A stretch of 64,000 bases of DNA, from the NCBI RefSeq assembly GCF_013155125.1, contig NZ_CP053564.1:2549501-2613500 (forward strand). Direction: 5' to 3'. The position numbers and the translations under genes are program-made. The stretch is from Pseudonocardia broussonetiae (GTDB lineage: Bacteria; Actinomycetota; Actinomycetes; Mycobacteriales; Pseudonocardiaceae). This document shows, one piece after another, positions 47,418 through 56,594 of this stretch. The notes beneath the pieces were generated by a model. That model ran no database searches, was not told where the DNA came from, and worked only from the letters and a program-made list of their open reading frames with translations. Each line of letters starts with the position of its first letter. Within the stretch, counting starts at the first letter, position 1.

Positions 47418-48659
47418 GTGACCTTGCTGGAATCGTCCCCGGTCATGCCGGCCGCCCCCGCGGTGGTCGACCTCGGCGCGGGCTCCGGGCCCGCCTGGCT
47501 CGACGGCTGGCTCGCCGCCCACGCCGACGACGTCGTCCGTTGGCGACGCGCCCTGCACTCGGTACCCGAGCTCGGCCGCGCCGAGCACCGCACCACGGCG
47601 CTGGTCTCCCAGCTGCTCCTCGCCGCCGGCCTCGAGCCGCGCACGCTCCCCGGCGGCACCGGCCTGGTCTGCGACATCGGCTACGGCGACCGCTGCGTCG
47701 CGCTGCGCGCCGACCTCGACGCCCTGCCTCTGCAGGAGGACACCGGGCTCCCGTTCGCGTCCACCGTCGACGGGGTGATGCACGCCTGCGGGCACGACGC
47801 GCACACCGCCGTCGTCCTCGGGGCGGGGCTGGCACTGGCGTCCGCGCCGAACCTGCCCGGCCGCGTCCGGCTGGTGTTCCAGCCGGCCGAGGAGGTGCAG
47901 CCCGGCGGCGCGCTCGACATGGTCGCCGACGGTGCGATGGGGGGCGTGCAGCGGATCTTCGCGCTGCACTGCGACCCGCGCCTGGAGGTCGGCAAGCTCG
48001 GCACGCGCGTCGGGCCGATCACGTCGGCCTGCGACCTGCTGGAGATCCGGCTGACCTCGCCCGGCGGGCACACCGCCCGCCCGCACCTCACGGCCGACCT
48101 CGTCGAGGCGCTCGGGCTGCTGATCACCCAGCTCCCGCTGCTGCTCGGCCGCCAGGTCGACCCCCGCTCGGGCACCGTCCTGGTGTGGGGCGCGGTGCAG
48201 GCCGGCGAGGCCGCCAACGCGATCCCGCAGCACGGCCTGCTGCGCGGCACGCTGCGCACCGCCGACCACGCCACGTGGAACGAGCTCGAGGAGAAGGTCC
48301 GCTCGCTGGTGGCCGCGGTGCTCGCCCCCACCGGGGTCGGCTACGTCCTCGACCACGTCCGCGGCGTGCCGCCGGTGGTCAACGAGGCCTCGAGCAGCAC
48401 GATGCTGTCCGACGCCGCCACCGCGGTGCTGGGTCCGGACGCGTCGGTCGGCACCGAGCAGTCGAGCGGGGGCGAGGACTTCGCCTGGTACCTCGAGCAC
48501 GTGCCGGGCGCCATGGCCCGGCTCGGGGTGTGGCCGGGTCACGGCCCGATGCGCGACATCCACCAGCCCACGTTCGACCTCGACGAGCGCGCCCTCCCCT
48601 TCGGCGTGCGGATCCTGGCGAACGCGGCGCTGAGCGCGCTGACGACCCCCCAGCCCTAG
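47418..48659 (+). CDS. M20-family amidohydrolase (AmiA/AmiB-like)
   Basis: 413-aa metal-dependent amidohydrolase related to N-acyl-amino-acid and hippurate hydrolases. RRALHSVPELGRAEHRTTALV near residue 43, ALRADLDALPLQEDTGLPF near 94, MHACGHDAHTAVVLGAG near 121 (metal ligands Cys/His), FQPAEE near 154 (catalytic Glu) and SSGGEDFAWYLEHVPG near 350 are conserved. In M. tuberculosis two such genes (amiA1, amiB1) sit at the same place. GTG start at 47418; ATG at 47445 is an alternative. The 285-nt upstream gap holds the kinase promoter and AT-richer sequence near 47320-47345 (GATTTGCTCTTGG) but no recognised RNA. Confidence 0.92.
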   Translation: MTLLESSPVMPAAPAVVDLGAGSGPAWLDGWLAAHADDVVRWRRALHSVPELGRAEHRTTALVSQLLLAAGLEPRTLPGGTGLVCDIGYGDRCVALRADLDALPLQEDTGLPFASTVDGVMHACGHDAHTAVVLGAGLALASAPNLPGRVRLVFQPAEEVQPGGALDMVADGAMGGVQRIFALHCDPRLEVGKLGTRVGPITSACDLLEIRLTSPGGHTARPHLTADLVEALGLLITQLPLLLGRQVDPRSGTVLVWGAVQAGEAANAIPQHGLLRGTLRTADHATWNELEEKVRSLVAAVLAPTGVGYVLDHVRGVPPVVNEASSSTMLSDAATAVLGPDASVGTEQSSGGEDFAWYLEHVPGAMARLGVWPGHGPMRDIHQPTFDLDERALPFGVRILANAALSALTTPQP

Positions 48660-48669
48660 AAGGCCCACT

Positions 48670-48807
48670 GAGTTTGCCGGGGCGCCCGGCGAGTTTGCCG
48701 TCCACCCCGCGCGAGTTTGCCGCTGGCGTCCGGCGAGTTTGCCCGGGCGCCCGGTGAGTTCGCCGCTGAGCCGCGCGAGTTTGCCGGCAGTGCTCGGCGA
48801 GTTCGCC
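48670..48807 (+). repeat. array of seven GCGAGTTTGCCG units, 21-22 nt apart, left of DUF559 gene
   Basis: Seven copies of the core GAGTTTGCC (two as GAGTTCGCC) start at 48670, 48691, 48713, 48735, 48756, 48777 and 48799, spaced 21, 22, 22, 21, 21 and 22 nt. Each is flanked by a GC-rich CCGGC/GCCG context, so single units can form small stems. It fills the gap between the amidohydrolase stop and the nuclease promoter. The same unit recurs in reverse orientation on the other side (49811-49997). Confidence 0.85.
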
Positions 48808-48902
48808 GCCGGCGCTCGCTTGGTTGTCCACATGCGTCTGCGTCGGTCCACAGATCTCAACTCGTCGCGGCGACGGCGTCGATCGGCCCCATCGTCATGG
48901 GC

Positions 48903-49793
48903 ATGGACATCCCGATCCCCGGCCTCCACGGTGCCTACCGCCGGCGCGACCTGATCGCCGCCGCCGGGCGGCGGTCTGCCGACGAGCTCGTGCGCGCCGG
49001 CGTGCTGCGTCCCCTGTGGACGGCTCTCGTCGAGTCGCCCCGGTTCCTCGACCCCTGCACGCGCGGCGGGGCCGCCCTGCTCGCGACCGGCGACCGCTCG
49101 GTGCTCGTCGACGCCACCGCCGCCCATCTCCACGGCTGCCGCTCCGTCGACGTCGCGAGCACCCACGTCCGCATCCCGTACGGCCGTGAGTTCCGAAGTC
49201 GGCCGGGTCTGACCGTCCACCACGGCCGGTGGCCGGACGACGACGTCGAGGACCTCGACGGGCTCCGCGTGCTGGCGCTGGACCACGTCGTCGCCGACCT
49301 GCTCTGCACACCGGACGGGCTGGCCGCACTCGCTGTCACCGACGAGGCGCTACGACTGGCGCGACCCCATCAGGAGCAGCTGCGATCGGCGATCGGGACA
49401 CGGCTGCGGCACCGGGCCGACCCGCGCGGCTCCGCTCGCGGTGCCGTCCTCCTCGGGCTGGCCTCCGCGGAGGCGGAGTCCCCACCGGAGAGCTGGATCC
49501 GCTACCGCCTGCTGGAGGACGGCTTCCCGATCCCGGAGGTCAACTGGCAGATCCTGCAGGATGGCCGTGAGATCTTCCGCATCGACCTGGCCTGGCCGCA
49601 GCAGCGCATCGCGTTCGAGTACGACGGCTACGAGCCTCACCTCGGACGTGCCGAGCAGGACGCGGCGCGCCAGGAGGAGCTGGAGCGCCGCGGGTGGATC
49701 GTCGTGCGCGCCGGCAAGGAGGACCTCCGGAGCATGATGCGGGTCCGTGCCGAGCTCAGGGCGGCGTTCGCCCGGCGTGGCTACACGTGGTGA
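48903..49793 (+). CDS. DUF559/VSR-like endonuclease-fold protein with AbiEi-type N terminus
   Basis: 296-aa protein of unknown role. The N-terminal part (DIPIPGLHGAYRRRDLIAAAGRRSADELVRAGVLRPLWTALVE) looks like the winged-helix domain of AbiEi-type antitoxins. The C-terminal part (from about residue 195) shows a PD-(D/E)XK nuclease pattern of the DUF559/VSR kind: ESWIRYRLLEDGFPIPEVNWQI, FRIDLAWPQQRIAFEYDGYEPH, and RRGWIVVRAGKEDL. Putative catalytic residues are the Glu in ESW, the Asp in RIDLAW and the Glu in FEYDG. The ATG at 48903 follows CATCGT by 7 nt; ATG 48897 is also possible. Flanked on both sides by phased repeat arrays. Confidence 0.85.
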   Translation: MDIPIPGLHGAYRRRDLIAAAGRRSADELVRAGVLRPLWTALVESPRFLDPCTRGGAALLATGDRSVLVDATAAHLHGCRSVDVASTHVRIPYGREFRSRPGLTVHHGRWPDDDVEDLDGLRVLALDHVVADLLCTPDGLAALAVTDEALRLARPHQEQLRSAIGTRLRHRADPRGSARGAVLLGLASAEAESPPESWIRYRLLEDGFPIPEVNWQILQDGREIFRIDLAWPQQRIAFEYDGYEPHLGRAEQDAARQEELERRGWIVVRAGKEDLRSMMRVRAELRAAFARRGYTW

Positions 49794-49810
49794 GCCACGC
49801 CGGGCGTGAT

Positions 49811-49997
49811 CGGCACACTCGCCGGGGCTTCCGGCAAACTCGCCGGACCCGGGCGGCAAACTCGCCGGGCTCGATCCGCAAACTCGCCGGGTTCGTCGGC
49901 AAACTCGCCGGGCTCGATCCGCAAACTCGCCGGGTTCGTCGGCAAACTCGCCGGGCTCGATCCGCAAACTCGCCGGGTTCGTCGGCAAACTCGCGGG
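49811..49997 (-). repeat. array of nine inverted GCGAGTTTGCCG units right of DUF559 gene, with 43-nt tandem triplication
   Basis: Read on the plus strand, GGCAAACTCGCCGG units centre near 49818, 49838, 49861, 49883, 49904, 49926, 49947, 49969 and 49990; the last seven are spaced alternately 22 and 21 nt. Segments 49855-49897, 49898-49940 and 49941-49983 are three identical 43-nt copies, each holding two units. CCGGC-AAACTC-GCCGG forms a 5-bp stem with a 6-nt loop. Orientation is opposite to 48670-48807. It also lies at the 3' end of the convergent permease gene. Confidence 0.88.
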
Positions 49998-50005
49998 GTT
50001 TCCGG

Positions 50006-51679
50006 TCAGGGGCGGGGGGCTCCCACCGGCAGCCCCAGGAACGTCGTGCTCTCGTGGCACACCGTCCCGCAGGCCTTGTCCGTCGTGCAGCACAGCGAGC
50101 AGAGGCGGGCGCTGTGGAAGCTGCAGTCGACCATGTCCGGGCGCTCGTAGGCCAGGCCGCAGACGGCGCAGTCCAGGGTCGTCGTCGCCGGCGTGCCGTC
50201 GGCGGTGAACCGGGGCTCGGGCTGCAGGTCGGGCCGCTTGAGGTAGTACTTCCCCTTCGTCGCCACGGCCAGCAGCGGGGTGAGCACGATCGCCAGGCCC
50301 AGGGCGAGGAACGGGGACCAGGCGCGGGCCCCGTCACCGAACGCCCCGAAGAACGCCGCGAACGAGACGCCCGTCGCCACCAGGAACGACCCGACGCCCA
50401 CCGGGTTGACCGCGTACAGGTAGGCCCGCCGGAACTCCGGCTCCTTCGGCGAGATCCCCAGCAGGTACTTGTTGATCGCGATGTCGGCGGCCACCGTCGT
50501 GACCCAGGCGATGGCGCAGTTGGCGTAGAAGCCGAGCAGGTAGTTCAGCGAGGCGAACATGTTCGCCTCCATCAGCACCAGCGCGAACGCCAGGTTGACG
50601 AACACGAACACGATCCGCCGCGGGTAGCGCTTCGTGACGCGGGTGAACGAGTTGGTCCAGGCCAGGGAGCCGGAGTACGCGTTCGTCGCGTTGATCTTGA
50701 TCTGGCTGATCACGACGAGGACGACGGCGAGCAGCACGGCCAGCCACCCGGGGACGATCTCGGAGAACGTCGCGTTGAACTGCTGCACCGGCTCGACGGC
50801 CGCCACCTCGCCGAGCTGCCCGACGATGTACACGGCCAGGAACGCGCCGGCGGCCTGCTTGAGCCCGCCCAGGAGCACCCAGCCCGGCCCGGCTGCGACG
50901 ACGGCGGTCCACCACGCGCGCTTGTTCGCCTCGGTCTTGGCGGGCATGAAGCGCAGGTAGTCGACCTGCTCGCCGATCTGCGCCATCAGCGACAGCGCGA
51001 CGCCGGCGCCCAGCCCGATCGCGGTGAGGCTGATCCCGCCGCCCTCGCTGCCCTCGTAGGCCAGCCACGTGCCCACCGACGCCGGGTCGGCGATCACCAG
51101 GTAGACGAACGGGCCGACCATGAGGACCAGCCACAGCGGCGTCGTCCACACCTGCATCGTGCTGAGCGCGGACATCCCGAAGATCACGATCGGGATGATG
51201 ATGAGCGTCGAGAGCAGGTAGCCGAGCCAGAGCGGGATGCCCAGCCCCAGCAGCAGCCCCTGCGCCATGATCGAGCCCTCGAGGGCGAAGAAGATGAACG
51301 TGAACGTCGCGAAGATGACGTTGGTGAGCACCGAGCCGTAGTAGCCGAACCCGGAGCCGCGGCTGACGAGGTCGAGATCGATGTTGTACCGGGCGCCGTA
51401 GTAGGCCAGCGGCAGCCCGGTCGTGAAGATGACGACGACGCCGACGAGGATCGCGATGAGCGCGTTCCCGGTGCCGTAGGTGAGGCCGATGCTGCCGCCG
51501 ATGGCGAAGTCGGCGAGGTAGGCGATGCCGCCGAGCGCGGTCGTCGCGACGACGCCGGGCGTCCACTTGCGGTAGGTGCTCGGCGCGTACCGGAGGGTGT
51601 AGTCCTCCAGCGTCTCGTTCGTCGCGGCCGTCGGCGGGGCCGCGCCGGTCGTCGTCGCGGTCGTCTCTTCGATGCTCAT
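50006..51679 (-). CDS. NCS1-family (cytosine/purine) permease with cysteine-rich C-terminal tail
   Basis: 557-aa transporter with about 12 membrane segments, of the nucleobase:cation symporter-1 family. Conserved parts include GGIAYLADFAIGGSIGLTYGTGNAL near residue 50, YYGARYNIDLDLVSRGSGFGYYGS near 93 and QIKINATNAYSGSLAWTNSFTRV near 320. Residues 503-557 form a soluble tail with eight cysteines (DCAVCGL, LCSLCCTTDKACGTVCH) that looks like a zinc-binding knuckle. From memory, similar knuckles occur where transporters are fused to hybrid histidine kinases; here the kinase is the next gene upstream on the same strand. GGAGG lies 8 nt before the ATG. Confidence 0.92.
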   Translation of the reverse strand: MSIEETTATTTGAAPPTAATNETLEDYTLRYAPSTYRKWTPGVVATTALGGIAYLADFAIGGSIGLTYGTGNALIAILVGVVVIFTTGLPLAYYGARYNIDLDLVSRGSGFGYYGSVLTNVIFATFTFIFFALEGSIMAQGLLLGLGIPLWLGYLLSTLIIIPIVIFGMSALSTMQVWTTPLWLVLMVGPFVYLVIADPASVGTWLAYEGSEGGGISLTAIGLGAGVALSLMAQIGEQVDYLRFMPAKTEANKRAWWTAVVAAGPGWVLLGGLKQAAGAFLAVYIVGQLGEVAAVEPVQQFNATFSEIVPGWLAVLLAVVLVVISQIKINATNAYSGSLAWTNSFTRVTKRYPRRIVFVFVNLAFALVLMEANMFASLNYLLGFYANCAIAWVTTVAADIAINKYLLGISPKEPEFRRAYLYAVNPVGVGSFLVATGVSFAAFFGAFGDGARAWSPFLALGLAIVLTPLLAVATKGKYYLKRPDLQPEPRFTADGTPATTTLDCAVCGLAYERPDMVDCSFHSARLCSLCCTTDKACGTVCHESTTFLGLPVGAPRP

Positions 51680-51754
51680 CGCTCACGCCTCCGGGGGCAC
51701 GGTGGTGGTCCGGGGGCGGCGTCGACCCCGTGCCCGGAAGGGAACAGGGGAGCG

Positions 51755-54544
51755 CTAAGCACCGGCCAAGTGATCGCCGCGGCGCAGGGCCAGCGCGACG
51801 CGCCGCAGCTCCGAGCCGATCGCGGCGGGCGGCCCGTCGCGCCGGCACAGCTCGGCCATCGCCGTGGCCCCGAACGTCGCCCCGAGCGCCCCCAGCGTGT
51901 GCGCGGCCCGTCGCGCGTCGGCCGGGTCGTCGCCGACCAGGGCGTCGAGCAGGGGAGGGGCCTCGTCGAGGAAGTCCTCGACCAGGCCCGACAGGGCGTC
52001 CGGGTCGTCGCCGACCAGCTCGCGCAGCGCGGCCAGGGCCCCCCGGTCGAGCACCGGGGGCGCGCAGCCGCGCAGGGCCCGGGCGAGCTCCGCGGGCTGC
52101 AGCGGCTTGGTCATGTGGTCGTCCATCCCCGCGGCGAGGCACGCGTCGCGGTCGCCGGGGGAGGCGTCGGCGGTGACGGCGACGATGCGCGGCCCCCGCG
52201 CCCCGAGCAGCGCGCGGATCCGCCGGGCGGCCGTGACGCCGTCGACGTCGGGCATGCGCACGTCCATCAGCACGACGTCGTACTCGCGCCGCTGCACCGC
52301 GGCCACCGCCTCCGCCCCGTCGCTGACGACGTCGGCGCGCTGTCCCAGCTTCGCGAGCTGGAGCAGCACGAGCCGCTGGTTCACCGGGTGGTCCTCGGCG
52401 ACGAGGATCCGCAGCGGCCCCCCGACCCCCTCGACGGCGGGTGCGGGCACCTGGTCCACCGCGACCCCGCCCGCGGCCCGCAGCACCACGGTGACGGTCG
52501 TGCCCACCCCCACCTCGCTGACGGCCCCGATCGTGCCGCCCATCAGGTCGACGAGCCGCCGGCAGATGGCCAGGCCCAGCCCGGTGCCGCCGAAGCGCCG
52601 GGCGGTGGAGACGTCGGCCTGGGTGAACGACTCGAAGACCGTCCCGAGCCGGTCGGGCGGGATGCCGATCCCGGTGTCGCGGACGGCGAGGCGCCACTCG
52701 TGCGTGCCGTCGGCCAGGTCGTCCGCCCGCACCGACACCTCGACCTCACCCCGCTCGGTGAACTTCACGGCGTTGGCCAGCAGGTTGACCAGCACCTGCC
52801 GCACCCGCGTGACGTCCCCGACGAGCGCCTCGGGCGCGTCCGGTCCGATGTCGCAGCGCAGCGCGACGCCGCGGCGGGCGGCGTCGGCCGCGACGAGGTC
52901 GAGCGCACCCTGCACGCACCCGGCGACGTGGAACGGCGCCCGCTCCAGGTCGAGCCGCCCCGCCTCGATCTTGGAGAAGTCGAGGATGTCGTTGATGAGC
53001 AGCAGCAGGGAGCCCGCGCTGTCGCGGACGATCCCGGCGAACCGGCGCTGCTCGGGATCGAGGTCGGTGTCCAGGAGCAGCCCGGACATGCCGATCACCG
53101 CGTTCATCGGCGTGCGGATCTCGTGGCTCATCGTCGCGAGGAACGCGCTCTTCGCGGTGTTCGCGCTCTCGGCCGCCGCGGCGGCGTCGCGCAGGGCGTC
53201 GGCGGCGCGCACCCGGTCGACGACCCGCCCGAGCTGTCGTCCGACGTCGGCCAGGAGCGCGAGCAGGGCGTCGTCGGGTTCGGCGGGGGCCGAGGAGAAG
53301 AACTCCAGCACCGCGACGACCTCGCCGCCCGCGAGCACGGGGAACGCCAGCCCGGCCCCCAGGTCGGGGGCGGCGGCGCGGCGCGGGAAGTCGGGGTCGC
53401 GCAGCACGTCGCGGATCCAGACCGGGGCGCCGGTGGCCAGCACCCGCCCCGCGAGGCCGACGCCGCTGGTCGGCGGCAGATCCTCGGTGGCCGAGCGGAA
53501 CGCGGGCGAGCCCCCGCGCCAGATCGCCGACGGCACGAGCTCCGCGCCCTCGCGCCAGTACACGTGGCTGACCTTCCAGCCCGTGTGCGCGCAGACGAGG
53601 TCGAGCACCTCCCGCGTGGCGGCGGGCAGGTCGACCGCCTGGTGCGCGGTGGCGGCGACGCGGTGCAGCAGCTCCAGCTCGGCCGTGCGCGCCCGCACCC
53701 GCTCGGCCATGCCGTTGAAGCGGGTGGCCAGCGCGGCGATCTCGCCGACGCCGGCGACCGGGGCGCGCACGTCGTGGTCGCCCTCGGCGATCCGGGCGGT
53801 GGCCTCGTCGAGGTCGAGCACCGGCCGGATGACGGCGCGGCGGGTGTTCGCGGCGAACACGGCCATGCCCGTGAGCAGCAGCAGCGCGACCGCGACGGCC
53901 GCCGCCGACCAGGTCCGCGCCTCCTGCACGCCCTGCGCGGTCTCCCGGGCGGTGCGGGCGTCCACCAGCGCGAACACCTGCCCGATCGGCTCCATGATCT
54001 GCGCCTTGGCCCGCAGGTAGTCGGTTCCGTACAGCAGCGCCGTGGCGCGGTCGGGCTGCCCGATCAGCGCGAACGCCTGCTGCTCGAGCCGCGCCAGCGC
54101 GTCCGAGCGCTCGCGGGCGACGGCCAGCAGCCGCAGCTCCTCGGGCTCGAACCCGGCCCGCGCGGCCACCGCCGCGAAGCTCTCCGGCGGGCCGAACGGC
54201 GTAGGGCGCTGCCCCGTGTCGCTGACGACGTCCCAGTAGATCTCGTCGTAGGCGACGGGCCGGGGCGCGGTGCCGGCCCGGATGGCGAGGATCTCCTCGA
54301 ACCAGGCCCGGTACCGCGGCTCGCCGGTGGCGACGTGGCTGCGCGCCATCCGGGTGAGGTCGTCGGAGGTCTGGCGCAGCTCGTCGGCCAGCCGCAGCGA
54401 CGTCGACCGCCGGGCCTCAGCGTCGGCCGAGCCGTGCGTGCTGCGCTCCGCGGCCAGGCTCAGCAGCAGCAGCACGGTGAGCAGGGCGAACCCGGTGCCG
54501 ATCCCGACCTGCACGAGCCGGCGCAGCGACGTCCCGGTCGTCAC
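51755..54544 (-). CDS. hybrid sensor histidine kinase (HAMP-GAF-HisKA-HATPase-REC-HPt)
   Basis: 929-aa membrane kinase. Helix 1 near residues 10-30; an extracytoplasmic helical sensor of about 180 aa (CHASE3-like); helix 2 near 220 ([21 protein letters not shown]); HAMP; GAF-like domain near 310-440; HisKA with phospho-His in [18 protein letters not shown] near 473; HATPase with [16 protein letters not shown] and [10 protein letters not shown]; receiver with phospho-Asp in [10 protein letters not shown] near 760; HPt with [13 protein letters not shown] (His near 881). A full phosphorelay in one protein. GTG at 54544 overlaps the upstream regulator stop by 4 nt. Confidence 0.95.
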   Translation of the reverse strand: MTTGTSLRRLVQVGIGTGFALLTVLLLLSLAAERSTHGSADAEARRSTSLRLADELRQTSDDLTRMARSHVATGEPRYRAWFEEILAIRAGTAPRPVAYDEIYWDVVSDTGQRPTPFGPPESFAAVAARAGFEPEELRLLAVARERSDALARLEQQAFALIGQPDRATALLYGTDYLRAKAQIMEPIGQVFALVDARTARETAQGVQEARTWSAAAVAVALLLLTGMAVFAANTRRAVIRPVLDLDEATARIAEGDHDVRAPVAGVGEIAALATRFNGMAERVRARTAELELLHRVAATAHQAVDLPAATREVLDLVCAHTGWKVSHVYWREGAELVPSAIWRGGSPAFRSATEDLPPTSGVGLAGRVLATGAPVWIRDVLRDPDFPRRAAAPDLGAGLAFPVLAGGEVVAVLEFFSSAPAEPDDALLALLADVGRQLGRVVDRVRAADALRDAAAAAESANTAKSAFLATMSHEIRTPMNAVIGMSGLLLDTDLDPEQRRFAGIVRDSAGSLLLLINDILDFSKIEAGRLDLERAPFHVAGCVQGALDLVAADAARRGVALRCDIGPDAPEALVGDVTRVRQVLVNLLANAVKFTERGEVEVSVRADDLADGTHEWRLAVRDTGIGIPPDRLGTVFESFTQADVSTARRFGGTGLGLAICRRLVDLMGGTIGAVSEVGVGTTVTVVLRAAGGVAVDQVPAPAVEGVGGPLRILVAEDHPVNQRLVLLQLAKLGQRADVVSDGAEAVAAVQRREYDVVLMDVRMPDVDGVTAARRIRALLGARGPRIVAVTADASPGDRDACLAAGMDDHMTKPLQPAELARALRGCAPPVLDRGALAALRELVGDDPDALSGLVEDFLDEAPPLLDALVGDDPADARRAAHTLGALGATFGATAMAELCRRDGPPAAIGSELRRVALALRRGDHLAGA

Positions 54545-55908
54545 GACGCCGACCGCCCCAGCTCCGCCCGCAGCGCGGCGATCTCCTCGCGCAGCGCGGC
54601 CTCGCGCGCCGCCACGTCGCGGGTGAGCTGCAGCAGCCGCCCGGCGACGTCGTCGGCCCCGGTCCCGCCGCCGACGGACTCCTCCGCCCGGCGCAGGTGC
54701 TCGCGCTCGGTGTCGCGCAGGCGCTTGGCCGCGAGCGAGGACCGCAGCCGGGCCCGCAGCACCGCGGCGCTGAACGGCTTCGGGAGGAAGTCGGCGGCGC
54801 CGAGGTCGAGGCAGCGGACGACGCCGTCCAGCTCGTGCACCGTCGACACCATGATCACCGGGAGGTGGCTCAGCCGGGCGTCGGCCTTGATCGCGGCGAG
54901 CGTGGAGTACCCGTCGAGCACCGGCATGAGGACGTCGAGCAGGACGACGTCGACGTCCTCGGCGCGCAGCAGTTCGAGCGCCCGCCTGCCGTCCCCGGCC
55001 GTGCGCACGTCGTGGCCCAGCGCGGTGAGCGCGGCGCCGAGCAGGCGACGGTTGGTCCCGCTGTCGTCGACGACGAGCACGCGCCCCGGCTCGTCCGACG
55101 GCTCCGCGAACACGGCGTCGACGACCACCGGCCCGGGCGGCGACCACTCCAGCTCGGGGCGGTGGCCGAGCACCCCCTGCTGCATCGCGCGCAGCGCCGC
55201 CCCCGGCTCCAGCCCGAGCTCGTCGCGCAGGATCCGCCGGCCCGCGGCGTAGACGGCGAGCGCGTCGGCCTGGCGCCCGGAGCGGTGCAGGGCCAGCATC
55301 AGCTGCGCCCGCAGCCGCTCGCGCAGGGAGTGCGCGCCGACGCGCTGCTCCAGCTCGGCCACGACCGCGGTGTGCCGGCCCAGCGCCAGCTCGGCGTCGA
55401 GGCGGTCCTCGGCGCAGCCCAGCCGCAGCTCCTCGAGCCGCGCGGCCTCGGCGCGGGCGAACGGCTCGTCCGCGACGTCGGCGAGCGCGGCACCGCGCCA
55501 CAGGGCCTCGGCGCGGCCCAACAGCTCGACGGCCCGCTCGGCGTCCTCGTCGTCCAGGGCGGCGCGACCGGCCGCGGCGAGGCGGGCGAACTCCAGGGCG
55601 TCGACGGCGTCGGTCCGCAGGGCGTACCCCGGCGCCGAGGTGACGAGCAGGCGGGGCGGCGTGCCGCGCGGGCGCTCGGGCTCCAGCGCGCGGCGCAGGT
55701 CGGACACGAAGACCTGGACGGTCGCCGCGGCGCGAGCGGGCGGACCGGCGGGCCACAGGTCGTCGATCAGCTGGTCCAGCGACACCACCCGACCGGCGCG
55801 GACGAGCAGCGCGGCGAGCAGGGCGCGCTGCTTGCGCCCGCCCAGGGGCACCGGCTGGCCGCCGCGCCACGCCCCGACCGGGCCGAGCAGCCCGAACTCG
55901 ATCAGCAC
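54541..55908 (-). CDS. SARP-type (winged-helix + BTAD) regulator fused to a receiver domain
   Basis: 455-aa protein with an uncommon domain order. Residues 1-95: OmpR-like winged helix ([46 protein letters not shown]). Residues 96-245: bacterial transcriptional activation domain of helical repeats ([36 protein letters not shown]). Residues 275-395: receiver domain with [15 protein letters not shown], phospho-Asp in VVLLDVLMP near 325, and the conserved Lys in DFLPKPFS. A coiled coil ends the protein. It is the natural output of the kinase encoded next. GTG at 55908 follows a GGAGGGG site. Confidence 0.93.
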   Translation of the reverse strand: MLIEFGLLGPVGAWRGGQPVPLGGRKQRALLAALLVRAGRVVSLDQLIDDLWPAGPPARAAATVQVFVSDLRRALEPERPRGTPPRLLVTSAPGYALRTDAVDALEFARLAAAGRAALDDEDAERAVELLGRAEALWRGAALADVADEPFARAEAARLEELRLGCAEDRLDAELALGRHTAVVAELEQRVGAHSLRERLRAQLMLALHRSGRQADALAVYAAGRRILRDELGLEPGAALRAMQQGVLGHRPELEWSPPGPVVVDAVFAEPSDEPGRVLVVDDSGTNRRLLGAALTALGHDVRTAGDGRRALELLRAEDVDVVLLDVLMPVLDGYSTLAAIKADARLSHLPVIMVSTVHELDGVVRCLDLGAADFLPKPFSAAVLRARLRSSLAAKRLRDTEREHLRRAEESVGGGTGADDVAGRLLQLTRDVAAREAALREEIAALRAELGRSAS

Positions 55909-56073
55909 CCGCCCCTCCCGCCCGACGACGGGTCAGCCAAGTACGCGGTTGCTCCGGCCGCGTGACGCGCGCGTTACGCGGGGGGTACATCCCGCGCGCA
56001 GGGGGTGGGCGAGCCGCCTGCCGACGGGACGGCGGAGGTCAGCAGGCGCCGGAAGAGGTCGCCGACGAGCAGG

Positions 56074-56523
56074 TCAGAAGGACTTGCTGCTGGGCCGGCT
56101 GCGCAGCGCGGCGACGTAGTCGTCCGGGGCGCCGGCCTGCTCGGCCGCGTCGGCGAGCACGCCGAGGTAGCGGGCGCTGGGCTCGCCGCCCTCGTAGTCG
56201 TTGAGCACGTAGATCCACGCGAGGACGTCGCCCTCCAGCGTGTGCACGCGCAGCCGCAGCTTCTTGTGCATCCCGAGCTCGCCGCCCTCCCAGCGGTCGA
56301 GCTGCGAGGCGTCGGGCTCGGGCACGTCGTAGAGCACGACGAACACCTGCTCGCCCGGCGCCTCGACGACGGTGGACAGCGCGCCCTCCCAGGCGTAGTC
56401 CGACCCGCCGAACGTCAGGCGCCAGCCCTGCAGCCACCCCGTTCCCGCCATCGGCGAGTGGGGAGCCCGCTGCTTCATCTGGGCGGGGTCCATGTTCGAC
56501 CCGTAAGCGGCGTAGAGCGGCAC
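56074..56523 (-). CDS. gamma-glutamylcyclotransferase-like protein
   Basis: 149-aa protein of the GGCT/AIG2 fold. The substrate-loop signature is VPLYAAYGSNMDPAQMKQRAPHSP at the N terminus; EPDASQLDRWEGGELGMHKK near residue 75 carries the likely catalytic Glu, and AWIYVLNDYEGGEPSARYLGVL follows. Characterised members release 5-oxoproline from gamma-glutamyl peptides. The GTG at 56523 is preferred over 56529 because TACGCT lies exactly 6 nt upstream. It diverges from lpdA; the same neighbour pair occurs in mycobacteria. Confidence 0.9.
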   Translation of the reverse strand: MPLYAAYGSNMDPAQMKQRAPHSPMAGTGWLQGWRLTFGGSDYAWEGALSTVVEAPGEQVFVVLYDVPEPDASQLDRWEGGELGMHKKLRLRVHTLEGDVLAWIYVLNDYEGGEPSARYLGVLADAAEQAGAPDDYVAALRSRPSSKSF

Positions 56524-56529
56524 CGGCAC

Positions 56530-56535
56530 AGCGTA
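56530..56535 (-). promoter_or_regulatory. -10 hexamer TACGCT, leaderless GGCT start
   Basis: Minus-strand TACGCT, 6-nt spacer, GTG at 56523; this decides the start over the GTG at 56529. Confidence 0.55.
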
Positions 56536-56552
56536 GTGCTCCCCCCCGCGCG

Positions 56553-56558
56553 TACCGT
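56553..56558 (+). promoter_or_regulatory. -10 hexamer TACCGT of lpdA
   Basis: TACCGT about 36 nt before the lpdA ATG, giving a short leader that includes the GAAAGG ribosome site at 56584-56589. Confidence 0.4.
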
Positions 56559-56594
56559 GATCGGGAGACCCGCAGATTCCCCCGAAAGGCCCGA

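Noticed and set aside
47374..47421. 15-aa upstream peptide (MQDRAEMHVRSGGVR) overlapping the amidohydrolase start as GTGA
   Set aside because: No ribosome site and no codon pattern suggesting attenuation; the overlap can arise by chance.
48670..49997. CRISPR array
   Set aside because: Repeats are only 9-15 nt, the spacers are short, GC-rich and partly identical, the orientation flips around a gene, and no cas gene is present.
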